DNA of 64,000 nt from Dyella japonica A8 (GCF_000725385.1 NZ_CP008884.1:372001-436000); one strand, 5' to 3'; shown: positions 43,888-52,477, numbered from the stretch's first letter. Numbers and translations: made by a program. Notes: a model not told the origin generated them from the sequence alone.

Positions 43888-43915
43888 AAATGTGGCTGCT
43901 GCTTTTCGATTCAAG
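43888..43915 (-). promoter_or_regulatory. sigma-32 type heat-shock promoter for hsp20
   Basis: On the minus strand a CTTGAA element (43910-43915) is followed after 14 bases by CCACATTT (43888-43895). The heat-shock consensus is CTTGAA, 11-16 bases, CCCCATNT, so 13 of 14 informative positions fit. It lies about 80 bp before the start codon. The rest of the 343 bp spacer (43916-44149) shows no gene. Confidence 0.6.
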
Positions 43916-44149
43916 CCGGCGATTTCAGCCCTCGTTTAGCCATCCATCATGGGGCTGCCAGGCACTTGAATGGCGTGAGTGGTGCCCCATGGGCACGGTG
44001 CATGTGATCTCAAGGGACAGGCGAGCGACTGCATCGCTATCTACCGCGTAACGGATGGCCTGACCGTCGAGAGCTGGCACCAAAGAGGCCACCGCACCCG
44101 GCACAGGCGATTCGGCGCGATCAAGAAATGATGGCGGGCGGCACGCGCG

Positions 44150-44554
44150 TCACGACGGATCGCCGTCATGACGCACGATGTCGGTGGGCAACGTCACCCA
44201 GGCGTGCCGGCGATGCTCGTAGACCGAGTCTTCCGGCGGCGGAAAGGTCGGGTCGGCAAACGCGCCCACGGCCACGGACACGCGCCCGGTCACGCCTTCC
44301 TCCGTATGGAACACCGTGCTGCCGCAGGTGGGACAGAAGCGGAAACGGAACTGCGCGCCATGATCGCCGGTGCGCACGAATTCCGTCGCCTTGCCGGTGA
44401 CCATGTACGGTTCGGCGAAGGCCGCCAGCGCGGCGAACACGCTACCCGTGCGCTGCTGGCAGGCCAGGCAGTGGCATACGCCCACGCCGAGCGGCTCGCC
44501 TTGCACGTCGATTCGCAACTGGCCGCAATAACAGCTTGCAGTTCTGCTGGACAT
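44150..44554 (-). CDS. GFA family (CENP-V/GFA domain) zinc protein
   Basis: A 134-residue cytosolic protein. The start ATG at 44554 has GGAGGTTTCC in front. Zinc ligands: SCYCGQL (Cys 8, 10), CHCLACQQ (27, 29, 32) and FCPTCGS (74, 77). This is the glutathione-dependent formaldehyde-activating (GFA) domain; most members have no proven function, and Paracoccus Gfa speeds addition of formaldehyde to glutathione. It starts 50 bp after the methyltransferase gene on the same strand. Confidence 0.92.
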   Translation of the reverse strand: MSSRTASCYCGQLRIDVQGEPLGVGVCHCLACQQRTGSVFAALAAFAEPYMVTGKATEFVRTGDHGAQFRFRFCPTCGSTVFHTEEGVTGRVSVAVGAFADPTFPPPEDSVYEHRRHAWVTLPTDIVRHDGDPS

Positions 44555-44603
44555 GGAAACCTCCGTGGAGCCACGCATGGCGCGGGCGATCATCTTGCGC
44601 GCT

Positions 44604-45455
44604 TCAGCGTCTCGTCGCCAGCACGCCATCCAGCGCCAGCTGGGCCTGGAAGCCTGCCTTCTCCAGCCGCTTGGCCACTTCACGCGGCACGTCGCGGTCG
44701 CTGGTGAGCTTGTTGGGGCTGCCGGTGTAATGGAACAGGCGCCCGCCACGGCGAAGCACGCGCGCAAGCTGGTCGTAGAACGCCTGCGAGTACAGCTCGC
44801 CGGCGATACCGAAGCGCGGCGGATCGTGCAGCAACGCATCCACCGACGCGTCACCGACCTGCGCAATGGCTTGCGATACGTCGGCGTGGTTCAACGCAAG
44901 GCGTCCACCGCTGGAAGCGGCATCCGGATCCGGCGACCACGGATTGATGGTGCGCAGCCACAGCACGTCCGGGTTCTTCTCGAACGACTGGATGCGCGCC
45001 ACGCCGGCCTCCAGGCAGCACGCCGCGAAATAGCCCAGGCCACCGCAGGTGTCGAGCACCACCTTGCCACGCGGTTCGACCAGCGCCACCTTGCGACGCG
45101 CGTCCTCGAACGGCGACTCCTTCGAGGTGGGCAACATCTTGATGCCGTCGATCTCGAACGTGGGCGCGCCCCATTCGGTGGGTACCAGCTTGATCAGCGA
45201 GTGGGAGAAGCACGACACGGAGGAGAAGTCCTCGCCGTCCCAGTAATAAATCGTGCGGTCCTTCAGCTTGCCCGGGTAGGGATAGCGCTGGCCGTTCCAC
45301 TGCCAGTCCTCCGCCTGCAGCGATGCGCTGCCGGTGGAGCGGCCCAGATCCATCGAGCCCTTCCATTCGGCATTGCCGGCGGCACGCGCGGCGAGCAAGG
45401 CCTCGCCGACGAGGCGCGTGAGCAGGGGGCCGGTGTAATGCGACACGAGGGACAT
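44604..45455 (-). CDS. class I SAM-dependent methyltransferase
   Basis: A 283-residue protein. The Rossmann methyltransferase motifs are VVLDTCGGLGYFAACCLEAGVARI (motif I), FEKNPDVLWL (post-I acidic residue) and VDALLHDPPRFG (motif IV, DPP), then RVLRRGGRLFHYTGSP. The N-terminal 110 residues include WNGQRYPYPGKL and FSSVSCFSHSLIKL, resembling archaeal-type predicted methyltransferases (COG2521). The DPP motif suggests methylation of an amine nitrogen on a base or protein. The target is unknown. Confidence 0.82.
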   Translation of the reverse strand: MSLVSHYTGPLLTRLVGEALLAARAAGNAEWKGSMDLGRSTGSASLQAEDWQWNGQRYPYPGKLKDRTIYYWDGEDFSSVSCFSHSLIKLVPTEWGAPTFEIDGIKMLPTSKESPFEDARRKVALVEPRGKVVLDTCGGLGYFAACCLEAGVARIQSFEKNPDVLWLRTINPWSPDPDAASSGGRLALNHADVSQAIAQVGDASVDALLHDPPRFGIAGELYSQAFYDQLARVLRRGGRLFHYTGSPNKLTSDRDVPREVAKRLEKAGFQAQLALDGVLATRR

Positions 45456-45652
45456 CTCCAGGAGCGAATCCGCGCATTTTATGCGCTAACGCCCGACGCG
45501 TGGCCGATAAGGAGTGCCGACCATGCGCGTCGCAGGCCGAGGTTTCCGTTGCGGAAAATTTACGCAGCTTGCCCGCTTGCCGGATAGCGCCTTTACACCA
45601 AGCGACCTCAGCATGTCCGCATCCGCCCCAAGGGGCGACGACGGTAACTGCC

Positions 45653-46093
45653 GTGAGCATCGTGATCATCCAGGGCCCCCACGCCCATGGCCTCGCCAGC
45701 GGCGAGCTCCAGCGCAACCTGCAGCCGCTGGCCCTTGCCGCCGGCCGGACGCTGGAATGGTTCCGCTGCCACGAACTGCGCGACTTCGTCGCCTGCGTGC
45801 GCTCGGCGAAGCGCCGCGCATCGGAGTTCATGCTGCTGGATCCGGGTGAGCTGGGCCTGCAGGCCATGGCGCATCCGGAGGCAGGTCTGGGCGATGCGCT
45901 GGACGAGGTCGACACGCCTTATGTCGAGGTACACGAGGACGCCAGTACCGAGCTGGGTATCCAGCCGGGCCAGCACCATGCCCCGGTCGCCACCGTCATC
46001 ATCAACGGCGATATCGGTTGCAGCTATCGCATCGGCCTCGGCATTGCGCTCCGGCAGCTGGACGACGAAGGCATCGCTGTCCGCGCGGCCTGA
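45653..46093 (+). CDS. AroQ-fold protein lacking the dehydroquinase active site
   Basis: A 146-residue protein whose frame can be laid along type II 3-dehydroquinate dehydratase. VSIVIIQGPHAHGL corresponds to the INGPNLNLLG strand, TPYVEVHEDASTE to APLIEVHISNxxARE, and VATVIINGDIGCSYRIGLGIALRQL to the final GVIxGLGxxGYxLAL helix. The lid loop with catalytic Arg and Tyr is missing, and the NPxAxTHTS and HISN motifs are altered. It therefore probably does not make dehydroshikimate. The start is taken as the GTG at 45653; the upstream region is poor in start signals. It is convergent with the GNAT gene. Confidence 0.7.
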   Translation: MSIVIIQGPHAHGLASGELQRNLQPLALAAGRTLEWFRCHELRDFVACVRSAKRRASEFMLLDPGELGLQAMAHPEAGLGDALDEVDTPYVEVHEDASTELGIQPGQHHAPVATVIINGDIGCSYRIGLGIALRQLDDEGIAVRAA

Positions 46094-46096
46094 GGC

Positions 46097-46567
46097 TCAG
46101 CAGCCCAGCCGCTTGCTCATGGGCACGCAAGCCAGGCTCACGCCCAGGGAGGAGTGGTACACGCTCCTGCCATCGCCCTCGAAACCGAGCTTTCGGTAGA
46201 ACGGCGCAGCATTCAGGGTCGCCTCCAGCTCGATCTGCGCCAAGCCGGCATCGCGCGCGATGGCCTCCAGATGATCCATCAGGGCACGGCCGACACCCTG
46301 CCCCATGTAGCCGGGCAGCACGAAGATCGCGTCGATCTTGGCCGTCGTCAGGTCGAGCATGCCGGTGCCCACCACCTCGTTCTCCACCACGGCCACGTGG
46401 AAATGGCCGGCGACGCGTTGCGCGAAGGCCGTGGACATGGCGCCGGATGTCCAGGTCACCAGATCTTCCATCGGATAGTGGTCGCCGCATTGTGCGAGGA
46501 TCGCCGCGCGACGCACGGCGAAGCTCGCGGGTGCGTCGTCGATGGTCGCTTTCCTGATATGCATCAT
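46097..46567 (-). CDS. GNAT family N-acetyltransferase
   Basis: A 156-residue acetyltransferase. It begins MHIRKATIDDAPASFAVRRAAI. The acetyl-CoA motif A reads IDAIFVLPGYMGQGVGRALMDHLEAIARD, followed by IELEATLNAAPFYRKLGFEGDGR. The substrate is unknown. Two adjacent ATG codons (46567, 46564) follow AAGGCAACG, and either could start. It lies 33 bp downstream of the MFS gene, probably in the same transcript. Confidence 0.92.
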   Translation of the reverse strand: MMHIRKATIDDAPASFAVRRAAILAQCGDHYPMEDLVTWTSGAMSTAFAQRVAGHFHVAVVENEVVGTGMLDLTTAKIDAIFVLPGYMGQGVGRALMDHLEAIARDAGLAQIELEATLNAAPFYRKLGFEGDGRSVYHSSLGVSLACVPMSKRLGC

Positions 46568-46600
46568 CGTTGCCTTGGGCGGAACGGGATCGACCAACGG

Positions 46601-47875
46601 TCAGTCTTCCGGGCGGGTTTCCGGCATGGTGAGCAGTACGGGCAGCACGGCCAGCGCGATGGCCGCGATCATCGCGCCCGGCGCCGCGGCCCAACCGGTT
46701 CGCGACACCAGCCATTCGGCGAGGAATGGCGTGATGCCGCCGAAGATCGCCGTGGCCACGGTCACGCCGAGGGCCAGCCCGCTCAGCCTGCCTTCGCCGG
46801 GAAATTGCTCCGCCGTCGCCGGTGCGCCGACGGCGCTGACACCGCCAGCGACGCATGCGAGCACCACCGCCGCCATCACGATCTGCGGCCGCGAACCGTG
46901 CGCCATCAGGGCGAACATCGCCAGCGGCAGCGCCGCGCTCAGCACCGCCAGCACCCCCAGCACTGGCTTGCGCCCGATGCGGTCGGACAGCGAGCCCGCC
47001 CACGGCGTCACCAGGATCACCGCCACCGCCGCCACCGTCGACAGGCCAAGCGATTCGCCTTCGCCCAGCGTGCCGGTGGAACTGAGGAAGGCCGGCACGT
47101 AGGTAATGCCCACGTAGTAGGTGATGGACCCCAGCGCCGAGATCGCGAACGTCCGCGCGATCGCCGCGCGGTGATGGGCCAGCGTGTCACGCACGGGAGT
47201 CTCCGGCACGGTGCCGCGCCGCTGCTGCCGCTCGAAATCCGGCGACTCCTGCATGGCCGAGCGCGCTATCCAGACGCTGCCGGCCAGGGCGGCACCGACG
47301 AAGAACGGCACGCGCCAGCCCCAGGCGTCCAGATCCTGGCGGCTCAACAGTCCAACGGTCAGCGCGGCCACGGCCACCGCCAGCAGCGCGCCGATCTCGC
47401 TGGCCGCCGACGCCAGCGACGTCACCAGGCCACGATGGCGCTTCTGCGCACCTTCCAGCAGGTAAGCCACCACGCCGGTGTACTCGCCGCCCACGGAGAA
47501 CGCCATCAGGCAGCGCAGCAGCAGCAAGAGATAGCCCGCCATCACGCCCATGTGGCGGTAATCAGGCAGCAGCGCCGTTGCCAGCATCGCCACCGTCATC
47601 ATCGCCATGGACGACAACAGCGTGCGACGACGCCCCAGCCGGTCACCGATCACACCGAACACCAGCGCGCCCAGCGGGCGCATGGCATAGGAAATGGCAA
47701 AGCCCGCGAGCGTGGCGAGCAGCGAATGATCGCCGCCGCCGAAGAAGACACGCGACAGCACCGTGGCCACGTAGAGGTAGAGCGTGAAGTCGTACCACTC
47801 CACCACGGTGGAGAGCGCGGCGATAACCATCGAGGCACGCGTGATGGGTGCATCGCCCTGCCCTTCGCTCGCCAT
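46601..47875 (-). CDS. MFS transporter, metabolite:H+ symporter (MHS) family
   Basis: A 424-residue membrane protein with twelve helices. The MHS signatures are ALSTVVEWYDFTLYLYVATVLSRVFF at the N terminus, GALVFGVIGDRLGRRRTLLSSM (A motif), RCLMAFSVGGEYTG and the second A motif GSLSDRIGRKPVLG. These import organic acids, betaines or similar with protons. The ATG at 47875 has AAGGAGAACTG upstream. The GNAT gene follows in the same direction. Confidence 0.92.
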   Translation of the reverse strand: MASEGQGDAPITRASMVIAALSTVVEWYDFTLYLYVATVLSRVFFGGGDHSLLATLAGFAISYAMRPLGALVFGVIGDRLGRRRTLLSSMAMMTVAMLATALLPDYRHMGVMAGYLLLLLRCLMAFSVGGEYTGVVAYLLEGAQKRHRGLVTSLASAASEIGALLAVAVAALTVGLLSRQDLDAWGWRVPFFVGAALAGSVWIARSAMQESPDFERQQRRGTVPETPVRDTLAHHRAAIARTFAISALGSITYYVGITYVPAFLSSTGTLGEGESLGLSTVAAVAVILVTPWAGSLSDRIGRKPVLGVLAVLSAALPLAMFALMAHGSRPQIVMAAVVLACVAGGVSAVGAPATAEQFPGEGRLSGLALGVTVATAIFGGITPFLAEWLVSRTGWAAAPGAMIAAIALAVLPVLLTMPETRPED

Positions 47876-47994
47876 CAGTTCTCCTTCGTCAGGCTTCGCC
47901 ATCTGCCATGCGCGGACCACGTCGGATGTGCCTCGCCGGATGTCGCGGCACAGGCGCCTGGCATCGCATGGATAATGTTCCGAACCATAACAGC

Positions 47995-48024
47995 AAAGCG
48001 CCCGTTCGCAGGAACGGGCGCTTT
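47995..48024. terminator. hairpin between the MFS promoter region and the reductase stub
   Basis: AAAGCGCCCGTTC-GCAG-GAACGGGCGCTTT: a perfect 13 bp stem with only three terminal T residues on either strand. It is placed after the stop of the aldo/keto reductase remnant on the minus strand. Confidence 0.6.
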
Positions 48025-48058
48025 GCCATGGCGACGCTTGTTCGAACCGGAGCCGGGT

Positions 48059-48205
48059 TTACGCCGACACTGCTTGCCCCACGAGCGCATCCAGCCTCGC
48101 CAGCACATTTTGCGGCAACGCAAATGCCGCCGCCTTCATGTTCTCCCGCAAATGCGCGACCGACGAGGTGCAGGGAATCAGCAGGATGTTGGGCGAGCGA
48201 TGCTG
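48059..48205 (-). pseudogene. C-terminal stub of an aldo/keto reductase gene
   Basis: The frame ends QHRSPNILLIPCTSSVAHL and RENMKAAAFALPQNVLARLDALV, the standard last 45 residues of bacterial aldo/keto reductases (usual text NILLIPGTSSVAHLREN). Upstream of the Gln the homology stops abruptly at about 48205. The NADPH-binding and catalytic Tyr parts are absent. It has no own start signals. The adjoining sequence belongs to a LysR gene on the other strand. Confidence 0.75.
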
Positions 48206-48367
48206 CGCCCGCATCTGGACAGCGGCGCGCTCGAGGCGATTCTGGAACCGTGGTGACAGGGCTTCAGCGGTCCCTTCCTGCACCACCCGGGCCGGCAGAA
48301 CTTGCCGACACCGCTGCGCGCCTTTGTGGATTTCATCAAGGCGCGCAACGCGTCGGGCCATCCTTGA
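48200..48367 (+). pseudogene. C-terminal stub of a LysR-type regulator gene
   Basis: The plus-strand frame reads LRPHLDSGALEAILEPW, then a TGA at 48254 where LysR proteins have Cys or Ser, then QGFSGPFLHHPGRQNLPTPL and RAFVDFIKARNASGHP to the stop at 48365. This is the typical end of the LysR effector-binding domain (LEPWCQGFxGPFLYYPxRRxLPxxLRAFVDF). The first 250 residues are missing. It abuts the reductase stub at its 5' side. Confidence 0.75.
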
Positions 48368-48369
48368 GT

Positions 48370-49239
48370 TCACGCCCTGCGCTGCATCGGCGGCACCGGC
48401 GCTGACGCAAACAAGCCATTGGCTTCGCCCACGCTCAGCATGTTGCTGCCCATCAGGTCGAACCGCCCCTGCACCAACGCTTCTTCCGTGATGCGCGCCA
48501 GATGCGCCAGCACGGCCTGCATGGTGCCGCAGCCAAGGCTGATGCGCCGCACGCCGAGGCTACGCAGCGTCGCCACGTCCGGTGCGCCGGGATAGCCCAC
48601 GTAGATGTTCAGCGGCACCGGCAGCGCTGCCGCCAGGCGTTCGATCTCAGCAGCATCGGCCAGGCCTGGAATGAAGATGCCGTCCGCCCCCGCCTCGACA
48701 TAGGCCAGCGCACGCTCCAGTGTTTCCTTGAAGCGCGCTTCGCCGGACAGCCCCGCGGTGAGATAGGTGTCGGTGCGCGCATTGATGAACAGCGACACGC
48801 CACGATGCTCAGCCACCGCGCGAATGCAAGCAATGCGTTCGGCGAGGATACGCGGATGCGCGAGCTGGCCGGTGGCCGGATCCTTGCCATCCTCGATATT
48901 GATGCCTACCGCGCCAAGCTCGATCAGCGCCCCGGCCAGACCGCCGGTGTCTTCCGCATCGTCGCCGTAGCCGCGCTCGATATCGATGCTCACCGGCACG
49001 TCGACCGCTTCGATGATGCGACGGCTGGCGGTGAGCAGGTCGTCCAGCGGCAGCTGCTCGCCATCGGGGCGGCCCAGCGCCCAGGCCATGGCGGCGCTGC
49101 TGGTGGCGACGGCTTTTGCGCCGCTCTTTTCGATGATGCGGGCGCTGGCGGCATCCCACGCATTGGGCAGCACCAGCGGTTCGGTTCCGGCATGCAGCTG
49201 ATGGAAGGCTTGCGCGCGGGCTGTCTGTACGTGATTCAT
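48370..49239 (-). CDS. isocitrate lyase/PEP mutase superfamily enzyme
   Basis: A 289-residue TIM-barrel enzyme. The family landmarks are LPNAWDAASARIIEKSGAKAVATSSAAMAWALG, VSIDIERGYGDD (metal Asp region), GAVGINIEDGKD, and FINARTDTYL. The ICL KKCGH catalytic loop is absent, so it belongs to the short PEP mutase/carboxyphosphonoenolpyruvate/oxaloacetase-like branch that cleaves or forms C-C or C-P bonds of 2-oxo acids. The substrate is unknown. It is divergent from the AraC-type regulator, which may control it. Confidence 0.9.
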   Translation of the reverse strand: MNHVQTARAQAFHQLHAGTEPLVLPNAWDAASARIIEKSGAKAVATSSAAMAWALGRPDGEQLPLDDLLTASRRIIEAVDVPVSIDIERGYGDDAEDTGGLAGALIELGAVGINIEDGKDPATGQLAHPRILAERIACIRAVAEHRGVSLFINARTDTYLTAGLSGEARFKETLERALAYVEAGADGIFIPGLADAAEIERLAAALPVPLNIYVGYPGAPDVATLRSLGVRRISLGCGTMQAVLAHLARITEEALVQGRFDLMGSNMLSVGEANGLFASAPVPPMQRRA

Positions 49240-49406
49240 GGCGATGACCTTGGGGGAAAGCCCGCACTCCGGGCCTGCCTAGGAGACCACCACCGCCCCA
49301 GGGGCCGCTGTCAGAATCTTTAGCTATCCGCCCGGCGACACAAGCCGGTCACCCCCGCCCTTGCTATGCTCCGGCCATTGCCCCGGAGAGCCGCAGCGGC
49401 GCCCCC

Positions 49407-50240
49407 ATGTCGACCATCACCAGCCAGGTTCTGCTGTCGACGGAAACGCTGACCCTGCGCGACGTGCATTGCAGCGGCACCTGCCGCCACCGCAGCGCGG
49501 AGGAGTGCGCGGCGTCGACCCAGCTGGTGTTTCCCTATCGCGGGCTGTATCTGCGTCATGTGTCGTCGGACCAGACCGTGGCCGACGCCAACCATGTGCT
49601 GTTCTTCAACCGCCAGCAGGGCTATCAGGTCAGCCATCCGCTGGATGGCGGCGACGCCTGCCTGTCGATGAATCTGTCGCCAGCCTTGCTGGTCGAGCTG
49701 ACCCCGCGCGAACTGATCCACTCCGAGGAGGGGCTCACCTTCCGCTCCCAGTCGCTGCGCATCGATGCGCGCGCGCAGGCGCTGGTCGCCCTGCTGCGCC
49801 ACAGCCTGGAGAACGGCAGCATCGAGCCGCTGGAAGCCGAAGCGCTTGCACTCACGCTGGTATGCCGCAGCCTGGGGCCGCGCACCTCGCGTGCACCCGC
49901 ATCGACGCACGCGCGGCGTCGACTGGCCGACCGGGTGAAGATGCTGCTGTCCAGCGATCTCTCGCGTCGCTGGACGCTGGCGGAGATCGGCGAGGAAATC
50001 GGCAGCTCGCCGGTCTATCTCACGCAGGTGTTCAAGCAGGTGGAGGGCATGCCGCTGTATCGCTACCAATTGCAACTGCGGCTGGCGCGCGCGCTGGACC
50101 GGCTGGGCAAGACCGACGATCTCTCCGCCCTGGCCGCGGAGCTGGGCTTCTCCAGCCACAGCCACTTCGCCAACGCGTTCCGCCAGGCCTACGGGCGATC
50201 GCCCACCGAATTCCGGCAGTCCTCGCGCCGCCCGGCCTGA
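49407..50240 (+). CDS. AraC family transcriptional regulator
   Basis: A 277-residue regulator. The C-terminal 100 residues carry two helix-turn-helix units: WTLAEIGEEIGSSPVYLTQVFKQVEGMPLYRYQLQLRL and LSALAAELGFSSHSHFANAFRQAYGRSPTEFR. The N-terminal cupin-like domain (about 1-150) includes HVLFFNRQQGYQVSHPLDGG and shows Cys-rich GTCRHRSAEEC. It is divergent from the PEP mutase family gene with a 167 bp spacer that shows no clear palindrome. Confidence 0.92.
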   Translation: MSTITSQVLLSTETLTLRDVHCSGTCRHRSAEECAASTQLVFPYRGLYLRHVSSDQTVADANHVLFFNRQQGYQVSHPLDGGDACLSMNLSPALLVELTPRELIHSEEGLTFRSQSLRIDARAQALVALLRHSLENGSIEPLEAEALALTLVCRSLGPRTSRAPASTHARRRLADRVKMLLSSDLSRRWTLAEIGEEIGSSPVYLTQVFKQVEGMPLYRYQLQLRLARALDRLGKTDDLSALAAELGFSSHSHFANAFRQAYGRSPTEFRQSSRRPA

Positions 50241-50253
50241 TCCAGCCGGCGCC

Positions 50254-50514
50254 TCACCTGGTGGGCCGCTCGTGCACGCGCACGCCCACCGCGTATCCGC
50301 ATACCAGCCCGGCGGCCAACGCCACCAGCAGCACCATCCACACCAGTGGATCGAACAACATCATGCCGAACTTCCACTCGGCCGAGTACGCCATCAGGAA
50401 CACGGTGACCAGCGCAAACAACAGACCGCCCGCGCGTGCCCATGCCTTCAGCACGGGCGCATGGCCCGTCGGGGCGACAGGCCTGTCGTTTTCGTTGGAC
50501 TGCATGTTGGACAT
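50254..50514 (-). CDS. small two-span membrane protein, unknown
   Basis: 86 residues with two hydrophobic segments, AGGLLFALVTVFLMAYSAEW and PLVWMVLLVALAAGLVCGYAVGV, a soluble N terminus and a basic tail. The ribosome site is weak. No family is recognised. It is convergent with the AraC gene, 13 bp away. Confidence 0.6.
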   Translation of the reverse strand: MSNMQSNENDRPVAPTGHAPVLKAWARAGGLLFALVTVFLMAYSAEWKFGMMLFDPLVWMVLLVALAAGLVCGYAVGVRVHERPTR

Positions 50515-50725
50515 GGGAATGCCTGCACGAAGCGATGGAAATCGCCATGCAGCTTAAAAATCGTCTTCGACCGCCAACATGGGAGGTTTCTGAGTTTGAC
50601 GGCGGAACACCGCCCGCCCCACCGTGTCGGCCGCTCGTGAAACAACTAAAGAATTCGACAGCGCACCCGGGCACGTGCGTGGTTTCCTGCATCCACCCGA
50701 CATCGGGTGACATCAGGAGAACGAC

Positions 50726-50869
50726 ATGAGTGAGAAAACCTGCGCCGCGTGCGACTACCCCCTGGATGACAACGCCATCAAGGTCACCGTGGGTCATCGC
50801 GTGGTGGAAGTGTGTTGCGAGGAATGCGCCCAGAAGCTGCGCGAGGCGCAGTCCAAGGCCAACGTGTGA
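50726..50869 (+). CDS. 47-residue zinc-ribbon-like small protein
   Basis: A short gene with a very good ribosome site (AGGAGAACGAC then ATG). The protein begins MSEKTCAACDYPLDDNAIKV and later has VVEVCCEECAQKLREA, so it carries CxxC followed by CCxxC, five cysteines in 47 residues. This resembles treble-clef or TRASH-type metal-binding minis. It is probably cytosolic and could carry or sense zinc or copper. No named family can be given. Confidence 0.75.
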   Translation: MSEKTCAACDYPLDDNAIKVTVGHRVVEVCCEECAQKLREAQSKANV

Positions 50870-50911
50870 TGGTGTGGCACGCAGGCCCGTGCAGCCTGCG
50901 TGCCTTCCTGC

Positions 50912-52477
50912 CTAAAGCAGGCTATCGATGGGCAGCAGGCGCAGGAAGGTCACCTCCGTGCGCCGCTTGGCGGTCGCCTCCGGTTCGCTCTGGTAGGTGA
51001 CAGGCCCGTTCTTGTCCTCTGCATGCCACACCAACTGGTGCGAAGCCGGATCCAGCGTGACCTGATAGGCGTTGGACGGCTGCGTCGCGGTATGGAAGAA
51101 GTCCGTGATCGCCTTCGCCAGCCCCGGTGAATCCACGATCACCCCCATCTCGGTGTTGAGCAGCTTGGAACGCTGGTCCATGTTCAGCGAGCCGATGAAC
51201 ACCTGTCGCCCATCCACCACGATGCTCTTGGCATGCAGGCTGATACCGGACGACTTGCCCATCGCGGTGGACGGCTGGTCCTGGCCGGACGACGGCTTCA
51301 GCTCGTAAAGCTGCACGCCACCTTCCACCATCGCCTTGCGGTAGTGCACATAGCCTGCGTGTGCCGCCGGTTCGTCGGTGGATGCCAGCGAGTTGGTCAA
51401 TATCTGGATCGAGATGCCGCTCTGCACGCGCGATACCAGGTGCCGAGTGCCCTGCTCACCCGGGATGAAGTACGGCGTAGTGGCGATCACCGAATGTTGC
51501 GCGCCATCGAGCATCGTCTTCAGGCGCGGGCCGATGCGCAGCGCGGGCACGTCGCCGTCGGCCTCGATCTTCTCCGGCTGGTCCGCCACCAGCTCGGCAT
51601 CGCCCCAGAACCAGGCGCCTTGCCGATCCGCCGTGGGTCCGTCCGGCAACTGGTCCAGGGCCGTTTGCGCGTAGTCCGATTGCGCGAAGCTGCGCACGTC
51701 GTGCTGCAGCAGCTGCCGGGCCGCTGCGAGGCGTTGCCCGGATGCCTTGTCCTTGGCGAGCTGGTTGAGCGGATAGGCCGCCGCGCAGTTCCAGTAGGCA
51801 TCGAACGCCTCCGACGCCTGCGGCACCACCGGGCCGATGGCCACCACGTCCAGATCGCGGAAGTGCGTGTCGCTGCCGGCGTCGAAGTATGGGTCGCCGA
51901 TGTTGCGTCCACCGATGACCGCCACCGTGTTGTCCACGATGAACGACTTGTTGTGCATGCGCCGGTTCAGTCGCCGCCACTCCAGCATGAACTGCGTGGC
52001 ACGCGACAGCGTGGAGGGGTTCCTCGTCTGCAGCGGGTTGAACAGGCGCACGTCGATGTTCGGATGCGCATTGAGCGCCTCGAACAGGTGATCCTTGTCG
52101 TCGAAGTTGTTGTCATCGATCAGCATGCGCACCCGCACGCCGCGATCGGCCGCGGCCAACAGGTGCTGCATCAGCAGGTGACCGGTCATGTCGTTGGCGA
52201 AGATGTAGTACTGCAGGTCGATCGAATGCTTGGCGTGGTCGGCCATCACCACGCGGCTGAGCAGTGCGTTGGTGCTCAGCGTGAGCAGGCGGAAACCGGA
52301 CTGGCCCTGATGCTTCGCCACCTCGGCATGCGCGTACTGCGCCGTCGGCGTGTCCCTGGCCGGCGGCAGATGATGCGTCTCCTCCTTGCCGCCGTTGGCC
52401 GGCAAGGTAGTGCACGCCTGAAGCCACAGGCAAAGGAGAACAAAGACCCTGGCGACGATCCATCGATCTGTCCGCAT
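50912..52477 (-). CDS. phospholipase D family lipoprotein (cardiolipin synthase C-like)
   Basis: A 521-residue protein with two PLD active sites: RMHNKSFIVDNTVAVIGGRN and LHAKSIVVDGRQVFIGSLNMDQRS, both HxKxxxxD. The N terminus IVARVFVLLCLWLQACTTLP ends in a lipobox, LQAC. The layout, with SIDLQYYIFANDMTG and IDDNNFDDKD, is that of ClsC/YmdC-type cardiolipin synthases, which join phosphatidylglycerol and phosphatidylethanolamine. The start ATG at 52477 gives the lipoprotein signal. Confidence 0.9.
   Translation of the reverse strand: MRTDRWIVARVFVLLCLWLQACTTLPANGGKEETHHLPPARDTPTAQYAHAEVAKHQGQSGFRLLTLSTNALLSRVVMADHAKHSIDLQYYIFANDMTGHLLMQHLLAAADRGVRVRMLIDDNNFDDKDHLFEALNAHPNIDVRLFNPLQTRNPSTLSRATQFMLEWRRLNRRMHNKSFIVDNTVAVIGGRNIGDPYFDAGSDTHFRDLDVVAIGPVVPQASEAFDAYWNCAAAYPLNQLAKDKASGQRLAAARQLLQHDVRSFAQSDYAQTALDQLPDGPTADRQGAWFWGDAELVADQPEKIEADGDVPALRIGPRLKTMLDGAQHSVIATTPYFIPGEQGTRHLVSRVQSGISIQILTNSLASTDEPAAHAGYVHYRKAMVEGGVQLYELKPSSGQDQPSTAMGKSSGISLHAKSIVVDGRQVFIGSLNMDQRSKLLNTEMGVIVDSPGLAKAITDFFHTATQPSNAYQVTLDPASHQLVWHAEDKNGPVTYQSEPEATAKRRTEVTFLRLLPIDSLL

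Noticed and set aside
46154..48256. A 700-residue plus-strand frame
   Set aside because: It is antisense to the GNAT and MFS genes. Only its last 18 residues are meaningful, as part of the LysR stub.
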